Shown here: positions 1 to 7,505 of the stretch, one piece after another | Layout of the letters: each line of letters starts with the position of its first letter | Position numbering within the stretch: position 1 is the first letter of the stretch | Assembly (NCBI GenBank): GCA_029248745.1 | Contig: JAQWIT010000003.1 | Location: 124,001-188,000, forward strand | DNA from: Gammaproteobacteria bacterium | GTDB taxonomy: Bacteria; Pseudomonadota; Gammaproteobacteria; Nitrosococcales; Methylophagaceae | Direction: 5' to 3' | DNA length: 64,000 nucleotides | Notes under the pieces: model-generated | The model's database searches: none | What the model saw: the letters and a program-made list of their open reading frames with translations, nothing else | What the model was told of the DNA's origin: nothing | Program-made: the position numbers and the translations under genes

Positions 1-275
1 CATTGGTCAGAGGAAGAAGGATTAAATTCCGTTACGCCCATCTTGGTGGTAAGAATCCTCCCCGAATTATTATCCACGGAAATCAAACAGATTCAACACC
101 GCAAAGTTATCGGCGTTACTTGGAGAATACATTTAGAGATGTATTAAAGCTCCATGGCACACCGGTGATGATTGAATTTAAAAAAGGCGACAATCCATTC
201 AAAGGACGCAAAGCCAAAATCAATAAAGAGACAAAAACAACGAAACAACGCCCAACATCAAAACGTGTGAGGTAA
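1..275 (+). CDS. der: GTPase Der (EngA), C-terminal fragment
   Basis: This is the last ~90 residues of the ribosome-assembly GTPase Der, cut by the window edge. The reading frame is set by base 3 and no start is present. The visible part is the C-terminal KH-like domain that follows the two GTPase domains. Typical features are [12 protein letters not shown], the [13 protein letters not shown] stretch, [11 protein letters not shown] and [15 protein letters not shown], followed by a basic tail. Der acts in maturation of the 50S subunit. The identification is firm, but the GTP-binding motifs lie outside the window. No terminator directly follows the gene; the next plus-strand terminator is 340 bases downstream. 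Confidence 0.93.
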   Translation, partial: LVRGRRIKFRYAHLGGKNPPRIIIHGNQTDSTPQSYRRYLENTFRDVLKLHGTPVMIEFKKGDNPFKGRKAKINKETKTTKQRPTSKRVR

Positions 276-289
276 GAAGCTAAAGGATC

Positions 290-622
290 TTATAAAATAC
301 CTTCATCTACACCCATTAAATTTTCTAGATTGCTTAAGTGGCCACGAATTTTCTCACGTGAGGAAATTTTTTCTCTCGCAGCAAATGGCAAGTCAGTAAA
401 CATAATCACTTTCTTCTCGATTAAAGTCGTAATTAAACCTTCTAAAACACGAACAAATTCGCCATCAGAAGTCGATAAGGCGACTTTTGCTTCGTCAGTT
501 TTAGTTGAGTTGGCCAGATAAGTAATGAGTTCTGGAGAATGTATTGAAAGTTCTTCATCTTCTGGAGACTGTGCTGTTTCGTTAACAGCGACAATATCAC
601 CCTTAGTATTACAAAGCCGTGC
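290..622 (-). pseudogene. Small protein of the 'tryptophan synthase beta chain like' family, without a start codon
   Basis: An open frame of 110 codons runs from just after an in-frame TGA (623-625) to a TAA at 290-292. The protein reads ARLCNTKGDIVAVN at the N-terminus and ends in GHLSNLENLMGVDEGIL, with VRVLEGLITTLIEKK and MFTDLPFAAREKI in the middle. From memory this matches a roughly 100-residue family, common in gammaproteobacteria, usually labelled tryptophan synthase beta like although it is no such enzyme. Family members start M-Y/A-R/K-R, so nearly the whole protein is here, but no ATG, GTG or TTG lies in frame ahead of it. The N-terminal codons fall inside the plus-strand terminator hairpin. 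It is either silenced by loss of the start or uses a rare codon. Confidence 0.6.
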
Positions 623-640
623 TCAGTCACGGCTTTTTTA
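614..640 (+). terminator. Rho-independent terminator upstream of fabA
   Basis: A stem of AAAGCCGTG paired with CACGGCTTT around the loop CTCAGT is followed by a run of T on the plus strand. It would stop plus-strand transcription coming from der before the fabA promoter. On the minus strand there is no T-run, so it acts in one direction only. Confidence 0.75.
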
Positions 641-691
641 TGTCCAAAAATGAGAAATAGTTCACGAATTTTTCTAGTTTATAGCGGACCA

Positions 692-700
692 TGATATGAT
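692..700 (+). promoter_or_regulatory. Candidate extended -10 promoter of fabAB
   Basis: TGATATGAT has the TGnTATAAT form of an extended -10 element with one mismatch. It lies about 40 bases before the fabA ATG and just after the terminator at 614-640. No good -35 box is seen, as is common with extended -10 promoters. No FabR or FadR operator could be recognised with confidence. Confidence 0.4.
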
Positions 701-738
701 GGCGTCTTGCCAAGTATGAGGCGCTTTTAGAGAATTTC

Positions 739-1254
739 ATGAGTAAAGAATCGTCGTATAGTTACGAACAGCTTTTAGAATGCGGCCACGGTCAAATGTT
801 TGGCCCTGGCAATGCCCAGTTACCTACTCCCAATATGCTGATGATGAATCGCATCGCCCACATAGCGAATACGGGTGGTGAATATGGTAAAGGCGAAATC
901 ATTGCGGAATTAGACATTACACCGGACCTTTGGTTCTTCGATTGTCATTTTCCTGGCGATCCCGTTATGCCGGGCTGTTTAGGGCTTGATGCGATGTGGC
1001 AACTGGTTGGTTTTTTCCTCGCTTGGGATGGCAATCCTGGTCGTGGTCGAGCATTAGGCGCCGGGGAAGTGAAATTCACAGGCCAAATTTTACCGACAGC
1101 AAAAAAAGTCACTTATAAATTAGATTTAAAACGGGTTATTGCTAGAAAATTAGTTCTAGCAATCGCAGATGGTTCAGTCTCCGTAGATGGTCGTGAAATT
1201 TATACAGCGAAAGACCTCCGTGTCGGACTATTTACTTCTACAGATGATTTTTAG
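739..1254 (+). CDS. fabA: 3-hydroxydecanoyl-ACP dehydratase/isomerase FabA
   Basis: FabA dehydrates 3-hydroxyacyl-ACP and isomerises trans-2- to cis-3-decenoyl-ACP, the branch point of anaerobic unsaturated fatty acid synthesis in the cytosol. The 171-residue length is standard for the family. The hot-dog fold signature is clear: [16 protein letters not shown] carries the catalytic His, and the following [11 protein letters not shown] carries the catalytic Asp. The ATG at 739 is preceded by a weak AGAGAA. fabB follows after 9 bases, so the two form the usual fabAB operon, which supports the specific FabA call rather than FabZ. Confidence 0.97.
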   Translation: MSKESSYSYEQLLECGHGQMFGPGNAQLPTPNMLMMNRIAHIANTGGEYGKGEIIAELDITPDLWFFDCHFPGDPVMPGCLGLDAMWQLVGFFLAWDGNPGRGRALGAGEVKFTGQILPTAKKVTYKLDLKRVIARKLVLAIADGSVSVDGREIYTAKDLRVGLFTSTDDF

Positions 1255-1263
1255 GAACCAGTA

Positions 1264-2481
1264 ATGAAACGTGTTGTTGTTACAGGGTTAGGTATTACGT
1301 CATGTCTAGGTTTAGATGCCGAGTCAGTGACAGAGTCACTTCGTACAGGACGTTCGGGTATCAAATTTAAACAAGAATATGCTGATATGGGGTTCCGTAG
1401 TCATATAGCTGGCTCAGTAGATATTGATTTTAAAGAATATATAGATCGTAAAGTATTGCGCTTCATGGGTGATGCAGCAGCTTATGCCTATATTTCAATG
1501 CAGCAGGCGATTGCTGACGCTGGATTAACAGAAGACCAGGTTTCTAACCCACGGACAGGTCTAGTAATGGGATCAGGTGGTGCTTCATCATCAAATCAAG
1601 TTGAAGCAGCCGATATCATGCGTGATAAAGGCCTTCGCCGTGTTGGCCCGTATCGTGTAACCCAGGTCATGGGTAGCACAACGTCAGCCTGTCTCGCGAC
1701 GCCGTTTAAGATTAAAGGCGTCAATTATTCAATGTCATCAGCCTGTGCAACTAGTGCACATTGTATTGGCAATGCGATGGAACAAATTCAACTCGGTAAA
1801 CAAGACATTGTCTTTGCCGGTGGTGCTGAGGAAGAGCACTGGACGATGAGTTCTTTATTTGATGCCATGGGTGCGCTTTCAACTAAATATAACGATACGC
1901 CAGATAAGGCTTCTCGTGCTTATGATGCCGATCGTGATGGCTTTGTCATTGCCGGCGGCGGTGGTGTATTAGTCCTAGAAGAATACGAACATGCTAAAGC
2001 ACGCGGCGCTAAAATTTATGCTGAGTTAACAGGGTATGGTGCAACGTCAGATGGCTACGATATGGTCGCGCCATCAGGTGAAGGTGCAATTCGTTGTATG
2101 CAACAAGCTACGTCAACAGTCAACAACCCTATTGACTATATCAATGCCCATGGAACCAGTACACCGGTAGGCGATTTAGCTGAACTGGGCGCGATAAAAG
2201 CAGCATTTGGTGATGATATGCCGATGGTTGGCTCAACAAAATCTTTATCAGGTCATTCACTCGGTGCCGCAGGTGTACAAGAAGCAATTTATAGTTTACT
2301 GATGATGGAAAATGATTTTATCGCGGCGTCGGCTAATGTGGATAATCTGGACCCTGAAGCTGAAGGTGTACCGATCATTCGTGAGCGTAAGGATAATGCA
2401 GGCTTAAAAACGATTATGTCGAATAGTTTTGGTTTTGGTGGCACTAATGCCTGTCTTGTCTTCGAGAAGTGCGTTGATTAA
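1264..2481 (+). CDS. fabB: 3-oxoacyl-ACP synthase I FabB
   Basis: This beta-ketoacyl-ACP synthase I elongates the cis-3-decenoyl-ACP made by FabA. The 405-residue length matches the family. The Cys-His-His triad is visible: nucleophile Cys in [11 protein letters not shown], His in [11 protein letters not shown], and His in GHSLGAAG. The C-terminal [15 protein letters not shown] is the usual glycine-rich segment. It starts 9 bases after fabA and is followed by a strong bidirectional terminator, so fabAB is a two-gene unit. Confidence 0.97.
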   Translation: MKRVVVTGLGITSCLGLDAESVTESLRTGRSGIKFKQEYADMGFRSHIAGSVDIDFKEYIDRKVLRFMGDAAAYAYISMQQAIADAGLTEDQVSNPRTGLVMGSGGASSSNQVEAADIMRDKGLRRVGPYRVTQVMGSTTSACLATPFKIKGVNYSMSSACATSAHCIGNAMEQIQLGKQDIVFAGGAEEEHWTMSSLFDAMGALSTKYNDTPDKASRAYDADRDGFVIAGGGGVLVLEEYEHAKARGAKIYAELTGYGATSDGYDMVAPSGEGAIRCMQQATSTVNNPIDYINAHGTSTPVGDLAELGAIKAAFGDDMPMVGSTKSLSGHSLGAAGVQEAIYSLLMMENDFIAASANVDNLDPEAEGVPIIRERKDNAGLKTIMSNSFGFGGTNACLVFEKCVD

Positions 2482-2501
2482 CAGTCACTGTAGTGATTCA
2501 T

Positions 2502-2530
2502 AAAAAAGGCCATTCTGAATGGCCTTTTTT
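2502..2530. terminator. Bidirectional terminator between fabB and the convergent small gene
   Basis: A symmetric hairpin of AAAAAAGGCCATTC and GAATGGCCTTTTTT provides a T-run on each strand. It lies 20 bases after the fabB stop and 7 bases from the end of the convergent gene at 2538-2753, so it can serve both. Confidence 0.85.
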
Positions 2531-2537
2531 ATGGCAG

Positions 2538-2753
2538 TTAGATTAAATCTTCATCAGTAACAGGGCCTCGTTCGCCTGCTAATGCAGCTTGGATTAAACT
2601 AATTAACCTCGATTTTTTATCGGGATCATCTAAATGCTGAGAACTAAAAGTAATGCCATACTGTTTCGCGTACTGCTGCACCAACATTACAAGTATTGTT
2701 TCATCTTCCACAAAAGTCTCCAAACCGCGGTAAAAGCCCGTTATTATATACAC
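2538..2753 (-). CDS. Conserved-looking 71-residue protein of unknown function
   Basis: I do not recognise this protein. It is 71 residues, mildly acidic, with no signal peptide, membrane segment or Cys/His metal motif. A predicted helix-rich centre (ILVMLVQQYAKQYGITF) is followed by a charged C-terminus ending in GPVTDEDLI. It stands alone between the fabB terminator and the divergent esterase gene, with its start 25 bases from the esterase start, so the two share a promoter region. An internal ATG at residue 23 is an alternative start. Open-frame length and placement support a real gene, but no function can be offered. Confidence 0.6.
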   Translation of the reverse strand: MYIITGFYRGLETFVEDETILVMLVQQYAKQYGITFSSQHLDDPDKKSRLISLIQAALAGERGPVTDEDLI

Positions 2754-2778
2754 CTTCGATAGATAAAGAAGCTTAAGA

Positions 2779-3543
2779 ATGATGTTACATCATCAGATTC
2801 AAGGACAAGGCTCCCCGTTAATTATTTTACATGGCTTATTCGGTTCATCGGATAACTGGCGGAGCATCGCCACACAATTATCGCAAGACCGACAAGTGAT
2901 CTCAGTTGATTTAGCGAATCATGGACAATCACCTCATACGGAGAAGGTCAGTTATCAAGCGATGGCGGATGATGTGGCTAATTTAATCCAGGATTTAGGG
3001 TTAAAAAAGGTTGATATGCTGGGTCACTCAATAGGTGGCAAGGTTGCAATGACAGTAACAGCAAGCTATCCAGATCAGATAAAGTCATTGATAGTCGTGG
3101 ACATGGCGCCGAAACGTTATCCAGACAGGCACAGCGATATCTTCGATGCCTTATTAGCACTAGATGTTTCAACGATCACAAAGCGAAGAGAAGCGGATGT
3201 CATTTTAGCCAAATCGATATCAAATAAAGCCATTAGGCAATTTTTATTAATGAATCTGATCAAGCGTAATGAGCAGTTGAAATGGCAATTAAATTTAACC
3301 TTATTAGCGCAACAATATCCGGCATTACTAGAAGCAGTCTGTGAAGGCATCAGTATCAAACAGCCCAGCTTGTTTATTCGTGGGGCATTATCCGACTATA
3401 TTGAGGATGGAGATGTAACGTTAATTAAACAACAATTTCTTAGCGTTGATATCGTGACAATTGAAAAAGCCGGACATTGGATTCATGCCGAAAGGCCGGA
3501 TGAATTTTTATCAACAGTACGAGCATTTCTCAATCATGATTAA
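2779..3543 (+). CDS. ybfF: Alpha/beta hydrolase, YbfF-type esterase
   Basis: A cytosolic alpha/beta-hydrolase of 254 residues resembling the E. coli acyl-CoA esterase YbfF. The oxyanion-hole motif LHGLFGSSDNW, the nucleophile elbow GHSIGGK, VVDMAPKRY after the elbow, and the catalytic His in AGHWIHAERP are all present. Family members hydrolyse short acyl esters or acyl-CoA; the true substrate is not known from sequence. Two ATG codons are adjacent at the start. Its stop overlaps the start of the next gene, suggesting translational coupling with the pyrophosphohydrolase. Confidence 0.85.
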   Translation: MMLHHQIQGQGSPLIILHGLFGSSDNWRSIATQLSQDRQVISVDLANHGQSPHTEKVSYQAMADDVANLIQDLGLKKVDMLGHSIGGKVAMTVTASYPDQIKSLIVVDMAPKRYPDRHSDIFDALLALDVSTITKRREADVILAKSISNKAIRQFLLMNLIKRNEQLKWQLNLTLLAQQYPALLEAVCEGISIKQPSLFIRGALSDYIEDGDVTLIKQQFLSVDIVTIEKAGHWIHAERPDEFLSTVRAFLNHD

Positions 3544-3886
3544 GCCTGAATTATTAGAAAAATTGATAACCTTCCGTAAAGAACGTGACTGGGAACAGTT
3601 TCATACGCCAAAAGAACTCGCTATTTCTGTTTCCATCGAAGCCGCAGAGTTATTAGAATGGTTTCAGTGGAAGACAGAACAACAGGTAGCGGAGCATTTA
3701 CAAACAAAAAAGCGCCAAGATTTAGAAGATGAAATTGCTGATGTCGCGGTTTATCTTAGTTATTTGTGTCATGACTTAGATATAGATCTCAATAAGATCG
3801 TCGAAGCAAAATGCCAGAAGAATGCTGAAAAATATCCGGTAGAGAAGGTAAAAGGGCGTAACAATAAGTACACAGACTATTTTTAA
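3536..3886 (+). CDS. MazG-like nucleotide pyrophosphohydrolase
   Basis: A 116-residue all-alpha NTP pyrophosphatase of the MazG-like / dCTPase (RS21-C6) type. These enzymes hydrolyse non-canonical or excess (d)NTPs to monophosphates with Mg2+. The metal-binding pattern is present as EAAELLEWFQW followed by LEDEIADVAVYL, giving the E-x3-E and E-x3-D acidic pairs. The chosen ATG at 3536 overlaps the esterase stop by 8 bases; a longer frame extends upstream inside the esterase and is less likely. Substrate preference cannot be read from the sequence. Confidence 0.85.
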   Translation: MIKPELLEKLITFRKERDWEQFHTPKELAISVSIEAAELLEWFQWKTEQQVAEHLQTKKRQDLEDEIADVAVYLSYLCHDLDIDLNKIVEAKCQKNAEKYPVEKVKGRNNKYTDYF

Positions 3887-3967
3887 TAACAATAACGAAT
3901 GCAAAAACAACAACATACCGTTATAGTACTCACCTGATTGACGCTAATAAGAAAGAGATATCGATTT

Positions 3968-4825
3968 ATGAATGCCATTGTTTTTCTAATTCAATGTTCA
4001 GATCAAAAGGGATTGCTAGCCGGTATAACAGGTTTTTTCTCGCAACGTGAATATAATATTTTGCACTGCCAACAATATACAGACGTGTTGGAAGGTCAAT
4101 ATTTCATGCGGTTGAAACTTGAAGATAGCCAGCAATTAGATAGAAACGAGTTAGAACAACAATTTAAAGACTATGCCGATAGTTTAGGGCTCAATTGGTC
4201 GGTGCGTTATTCAGATCAGCCATACCGCGTTGCATTATTAGTGACTAAAGCATCACATTGCCCTTACGACCTATTATTACGTGAGTTTGAAGGCGAGTTA
4301 AGCTGCGATATTCCGTTAATTATAGGAAACCATGCGGATCTTGAACAGATGGCAAAACAATTTGATAAGCCGTTTTATCATTTACCAATTACTAGAGAAA
4401 CAAAACCACAACAAGAAGCACAGATAAAAGCCTTATTGGCAGAATATCAAATAGATCTCGTTGTGATGGCGCGTTATATGCAGATTTTATCAGAGCAATT
4501 TGTCAAAGAGTTTGCCGGGCGCGTAATTAATATTCATCACGGTTTTTTACCGGCATTCCAAGGTGCTAAACCTTATCACCAAGCCTACGATCGTGGGGTA
4601 AAAATCATTGGGGCAACGTCACATTACGCCACAGCTGATTTAGATGAAGGTCCTATTATTGAACAAGATATTCAACGGGTCCAGCACGACAATAGCCCAG
4701 AAGATTTAGTTATGATCGGTAAAGATATTGAGCGACTTGTCTTAGCACGCGCAGTGAAGGCCCATATTGAACACCGTATTATTATTTCAGGACGAAGAAC
4801 TATCGTTTTTTCTGAAGGTGTTTAA
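3968..4825 (+). CDS. purU: Formyltetrahydrofolate deformylase PurU
   Basis: PurU hydrolyses 10-formyl-THF to THF and formate, supplying formate to PurT and balancing the one-carbon pool. The 285-residue protein has an N-terminal ACT domain (NAIVFLIQCSDQKGLLAGIT) and a C-terminal formyltransferase domain. Key active-site segments are INIHHGFLPAFQGAKPYHQA, with the catalytic Asn and His, and DLDEGPIIEQD with the Asp. The start at 3968 follows an AAGAAAGAGA ribosome site; an upstream in-frame ATG at 3938 adds an unconserved leader. A formate-linked one-carbon role would suit a methylotroph, though PurU is widespread. Confidence 0.95.
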   Translation: MNAIVFLIQCSDQKGLLAGITGFFSQREYNILHCQQYTDVLEGQYFMRLKLEDSQQLDRNELEQQFKDYADSLGLNWSVRYSDQPYRVALLVTKASHCPYDLLLREFEGELSCDIPLIIGNHADLEQMAKQFDKPFYHLPITRETKPQQEAQIKALLAEYQIDLVVMARYMQILSEQFVKEFAGRVINIHHGFLPAFQGAKPYHQAYDRGVKIIGATSHYATADLDEGPIIEQDIQRVQHDNSPEDLVMIGKDIERLVLARAVKAHIEHRIIISGRRTIVFSEGV

Positions 4826-4910
4826 CACTTCAAAGTAGCGCCAAACCCGAAAGTAGGACATAGGACACAAATTTAGAATTAATTCATTTTTTCCATTTCA
4901 AATACCAATG

Positions 4911-4950
4911 TAATCTGCAACTTATAGCGTAATTAACGCAAGTTAGATTA
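4911..4950. repeat. Interrupted inverted repeat upstream of the HDOD gene
   Basis: TAATCT, AACTT and GCGT on the left reappear as reverse complements ACGC, AAGTT and AGATTA on the right, around an AT-rich centre. There is no T-run, so it is not an ordinary terminator. It sits between purU and the HDOD gene, about 20 bases before the putative original ATG of the latter, and could be an operator or a leader hairpin. Confidence 0.35.
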
Positions 4951-5045
4951 ACAATGAGGTAATGGTTGAAATGAGTGAATTGTCTAGCAAAGGGTAAAAA
5001 ATCGCAGCATTACTAGCGTCGCAAATCGAGTTAGAACAAATCGAT

Positions 5046-5822
5046 GTGCCAATGTTGCCTGAGGTCGCAAACAAAGCATTAAGGCTAACGCAAGATCCTG
5101 ATTCGACTGCAGCTGCTATGGCAAATCTGATTCGAAGTGATCAATCATTAGCTGCTCACGTCATGCGTATAGCGAATTCGGTTGCCTATACGCCGCTAGC
5201 CAATTTGGTGTCACTACAACAAGCTGTGGCACGCCTAGGAATGGGCGTGATGAGTGAAATTGCCTTATCGGCTTCGGTCGGTGCGAAACTATTTAATACC
5301 CCTGGTTATGAATCCTATGTTGCCAAACAATGGCAGCACGCCCTCGCAACTGGGCTTTGGGCTAAAGAGATCGCACGTGCGACACGTAGTAATGTTGAAG
5401 TGGCATTCTTAGCAGGTTTACTACACTCGATAGGTCGGCCAGCAGTATTACAAACGATCTTGGACTTAATCAACTTACACGAAGTACCATTATCCGAAGC
5501 AGAAGTTTTGGCTTTAGAATCACAGTATCAGCATGAAGCCAGCAAAATGGTCATCAATAGTTGGGAAATGCCGAGCCTAGTCACAGCAGCAGTGGCCTAT
5601 TACCCTGATTATCAGAATGCTTCGACTGCCGTAACGCAAGCTGCGCAAGTTAATTTAGCGATTCAATATGCAGCACATATGTTGGACACAGACAAAATAG
5701 AAGAAGCGGACCTATTATCATCTCCAGCGTTAGCAGCACTCAATATCTATCAAGATGAGGCTGAAGCCTTATTAGCCAAGTCAGAGTCTGTGGCTGAGAA
5801 ATGCCAGGAGTTATTAGCATGA
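5046..5822 (+). CDS. HDOD-domain protein, N-terminus interrupted by an in-frame TAA
   Basis: HDOD proteins are signalling scaffolds related to HD phosphohydrolases. The 258-residue product starting at GTG 5046 covers the domain, from PMLPEVANKALRL through DQSLAAHVMRIANSVAY and SLQQAVARLGMGVMSEIALS. In the same frame an ATG at 4971 with a good TGAGGT site gives MSELSSKG, then TAA at 4995-4997, then an unbroken KIAALLASQIELEQIDV into the domain. The original gene therefore probably began at 4971 and has a nonsense codon at codon 9. Whether GTG 5046 restarts translation is unknown, as no ribosome site precedes it. The stop overlaps sthA as ATGA. Confidence 0.7.
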   Translation: MPMLPEVANKALRLTQDPDSTAAAMANLIRSDQSLAAHVMRIANSVAYTPLANLVSLQQAVARLGMGVMSEIALSASVGAKLFNTPGYESYVAKQWQHALATGLWAKEIARATRSNVEVAFLAGLLHSIGRPAVLQTILDLINLHEVPLSEAEVLALESQYQHEASKMVINSWEMPSLVTAAVAYYPDYQNASTAVTQAAQVNLAIQYAAHMLDTDKIEEADLLSSPALAALNIYQDEAEALLAKSESVAEKCQELLA

Positions 5823-7216
5823 GCCAACAAGAATTTGACTATGACGTTGTTGTGATTGGGAGTGGTCCAGCGGGTCAAAAAGCAGCCGTTCAAGCTGCAA
5901 AAGCAGGCCAACGTGTTGCCATTATAGAACGGGATAGTCTGTTTGGTGGCGCATGTGTTCACCAAGGTACTATTCCATCTAAAACATTAAGAGAAAATGC
6001 ATTACGCGTAAAAAACATGGGTCAGAATGTCGCATTAGTCGATTTTGAACTAAGTGAAGATAGAGAAATGGCGACCTTAGTTGATCGCTTAGATGATGTG
6101 TTAAAAGCGCACGATGGTTTTATGCGCGAGCAAATTGATCGTAACCAAGTAGAGCGCATTCATGGCCGAGCTAGTTTCGTTAATAACCATACCTTAGATA
6201 TTAACTACGTTGGTGGTGAAACGAAGCAAATTAGCAGCCATAAAATGATTATTGCGACAGGTTCATATCTTAGACACCCCGATAACATCCCAATTGATCA
6301 CGAACATATTCTAGACAGCGATTCTATCCTATCTATGCTTTATTTACCGAGTAGTCTGACGGTACTAGGCGGCGGTGTTATTGCCAGTGAATATGCGTCT
6401 ATATTTCAAGCACTGGGTGTAAAAGTCACTATGGTTGACCGCTATCCAACACCACTTGGTTTTTTAGATAGTGATATGACCGTTCGTTTTGTCAGAGAAT
6501 TTGAAGCGATGGGTGGTACTTGGTTAGGAAATCAAAAAGTCCAAAAAGTCCATTGGGATGGTGTGAGTGAAGTCATAACAGAGTGTGAAGGTGGAACCGT
6601 GGTACGTAGTCAGAAACTACTATGTGCAGCAGGCCGCGTAGCGAATGTTAAAGAGTTGCAATTACAAAATGCAGGCCTGATGTTGAACGAACGAGGCCTA
6701 ATAAGCGTTGATGAGCAGTTATGTATTGTCGTGGGTAATATCTATGCAGCAGGTGATGTTATTGGGCCACCTTCATTAGCATCGGTATCAATGGAACAGG
6801 GGAGACGTGCCTCGTGTAATGCCCTAGGCGTCAATATTGGTGACAGTAGCCAATTAATTCCAGCTGGGATCTATGGTGTACCCGAGTTATCTTCAGTGGG
6901 TTTAACTGAGCAGCAAGCACGCGATCAATATGGTGATGTCATTGTAGGAAAAGCCGATTTTTCAGAAGTCGCCCGAGGCCAGATATCAGGCAATACAGGT
7001 GGCATGTTGAAAATTGTCTCCGATCCGCAGGGAGATGCCATTTTAGGGGTGATGATAGTCGGAGAAGCATCGACCGAGGTTGTCCATATTGGACATATGG
7101 CCATGTTATGTCATGCCAAAGTCGATATTTTTATTGAAAGTACATTTAATTTTCCAACGCTAGCAGAAACTTACCGTATAGCGGCACTGGAGATTATTGC
7201 TAAACGGCCAAAGTAA
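5819..7216 (+). CDS. sthA: Soluble pyridine nucleotide transhydrogenase SthA
   Basis: A flavoprotein disulphide-reductase family member that moves electrons from NADPH to NAD+. The 465 residues show the FAD-binding VVVIGSGPAGQKAA, the second Rossmann motif VLGGGVIASEYASIF, FAD-contacting IYAAGDVIGPP, and the dimerisation domain. The active-site region is GACVHQGTIPSKTL. Only one Cys precedes the Thr where lipoamide dehydrogenase has C-x4-C, which is the hallmark of SthA. The start at 5819 gives an ATGA overlap with the HDOD gene, favouring it over the longer frame. Confidence 0.92.
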   Translation: MSQQEFDYDVVVIGSGPAGQKAAVQAAKAGQRVAIIERDSLFGGACVHQGTIPSKTLRENALRVKNMGQNVALVDFELSEDREMATLVDRLDDVLKAHDGFMREQIDRNQVERIHGRASFVNNHTLDINYVGGETKQISSHKMIIATGSYLRHPDNIPIDHEHILDSDSILSMLYLPSSLTVLGGGVIASEYASIFQALGVKVTMVDRYPTPLGFLDSDMTVRFVREFEAMGGTWLGNQKVQKVHWDGVSEVITECEGGTVVRSQKLLCAAGRVANVKELQLQNAGLMLNERGLISVDEQLCIVVGNIYAAGDVIGPPSLASVSMEQGRRASCNALGVNIGDSSQLIPAGIYGVPELSSVGLTEQQARDQYGDVIVGKADFSEVARGQISGNTGGMLKIVSDPQGDAILGVMIVGEASTEVVHIGHMAMLCHAKVDIFIESTFNFPTLAETYRIAALEIIAKRPK

Positions 7217-7255
7217 TGTTTTAAAAATCATGAACAACGATCTGAGGTATGAGTG

Positions 7256-7420
7256 ATGAAATACAGAGAAAGTATTGATGAAGTGGCAATGGTTGAAGAA
7301 GAGTTCGTAAATGAAACTGTGGAATATGACGAAAGTGAAGACATGTTCATCGAAAGTGAAGAGATGGACTATGATATGAAGATGTTTGAGAGCGAATTAG
7401 ACTGGTCTGATCGTTTATAG
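7256..7420 (+). CDS. 54-residue highly acidic peptide, unknown
   Basis: A short frame 39 bases after sthA, starting at an ATG that overlaps the TGA of an 8-codon leader frame (TGATG), with a GAGG-type site ahead. The product is about one third Glu/Asp with interspersed Met, Phe and Tyr (YDESEDMFIESEEMDYD), ending in ELDWSDRL. No family is recognised. Regular spacing of aromatic and acidic residues suggests an unstructured or amphipathic peptide, perhaps an inhibitor or a protein-binding tail. Real coding is inferred from the uninterrupted acidic composition in an intergenic gap. Confidence 0.45.
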   Translation: MKYRESIDEVAMVEEEFVNETVEYDESEDMFIESEEMDYDMKMFESELDWSDRL

Positions 7421-7505
7421 CCTTAGCGTTAAGAAATACGCTAAAGGTCTTCGTTTGAAAAGTACCACCAGCTATAAAAACTGGTGATACTTCCAATGGT
7501 TCCGC

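Noticed and set aside
442-630. 62-residue minus-strand frame starting GTG 630
   Set aside because: It runs out of frame across the better supported conserved frame at 290-622.
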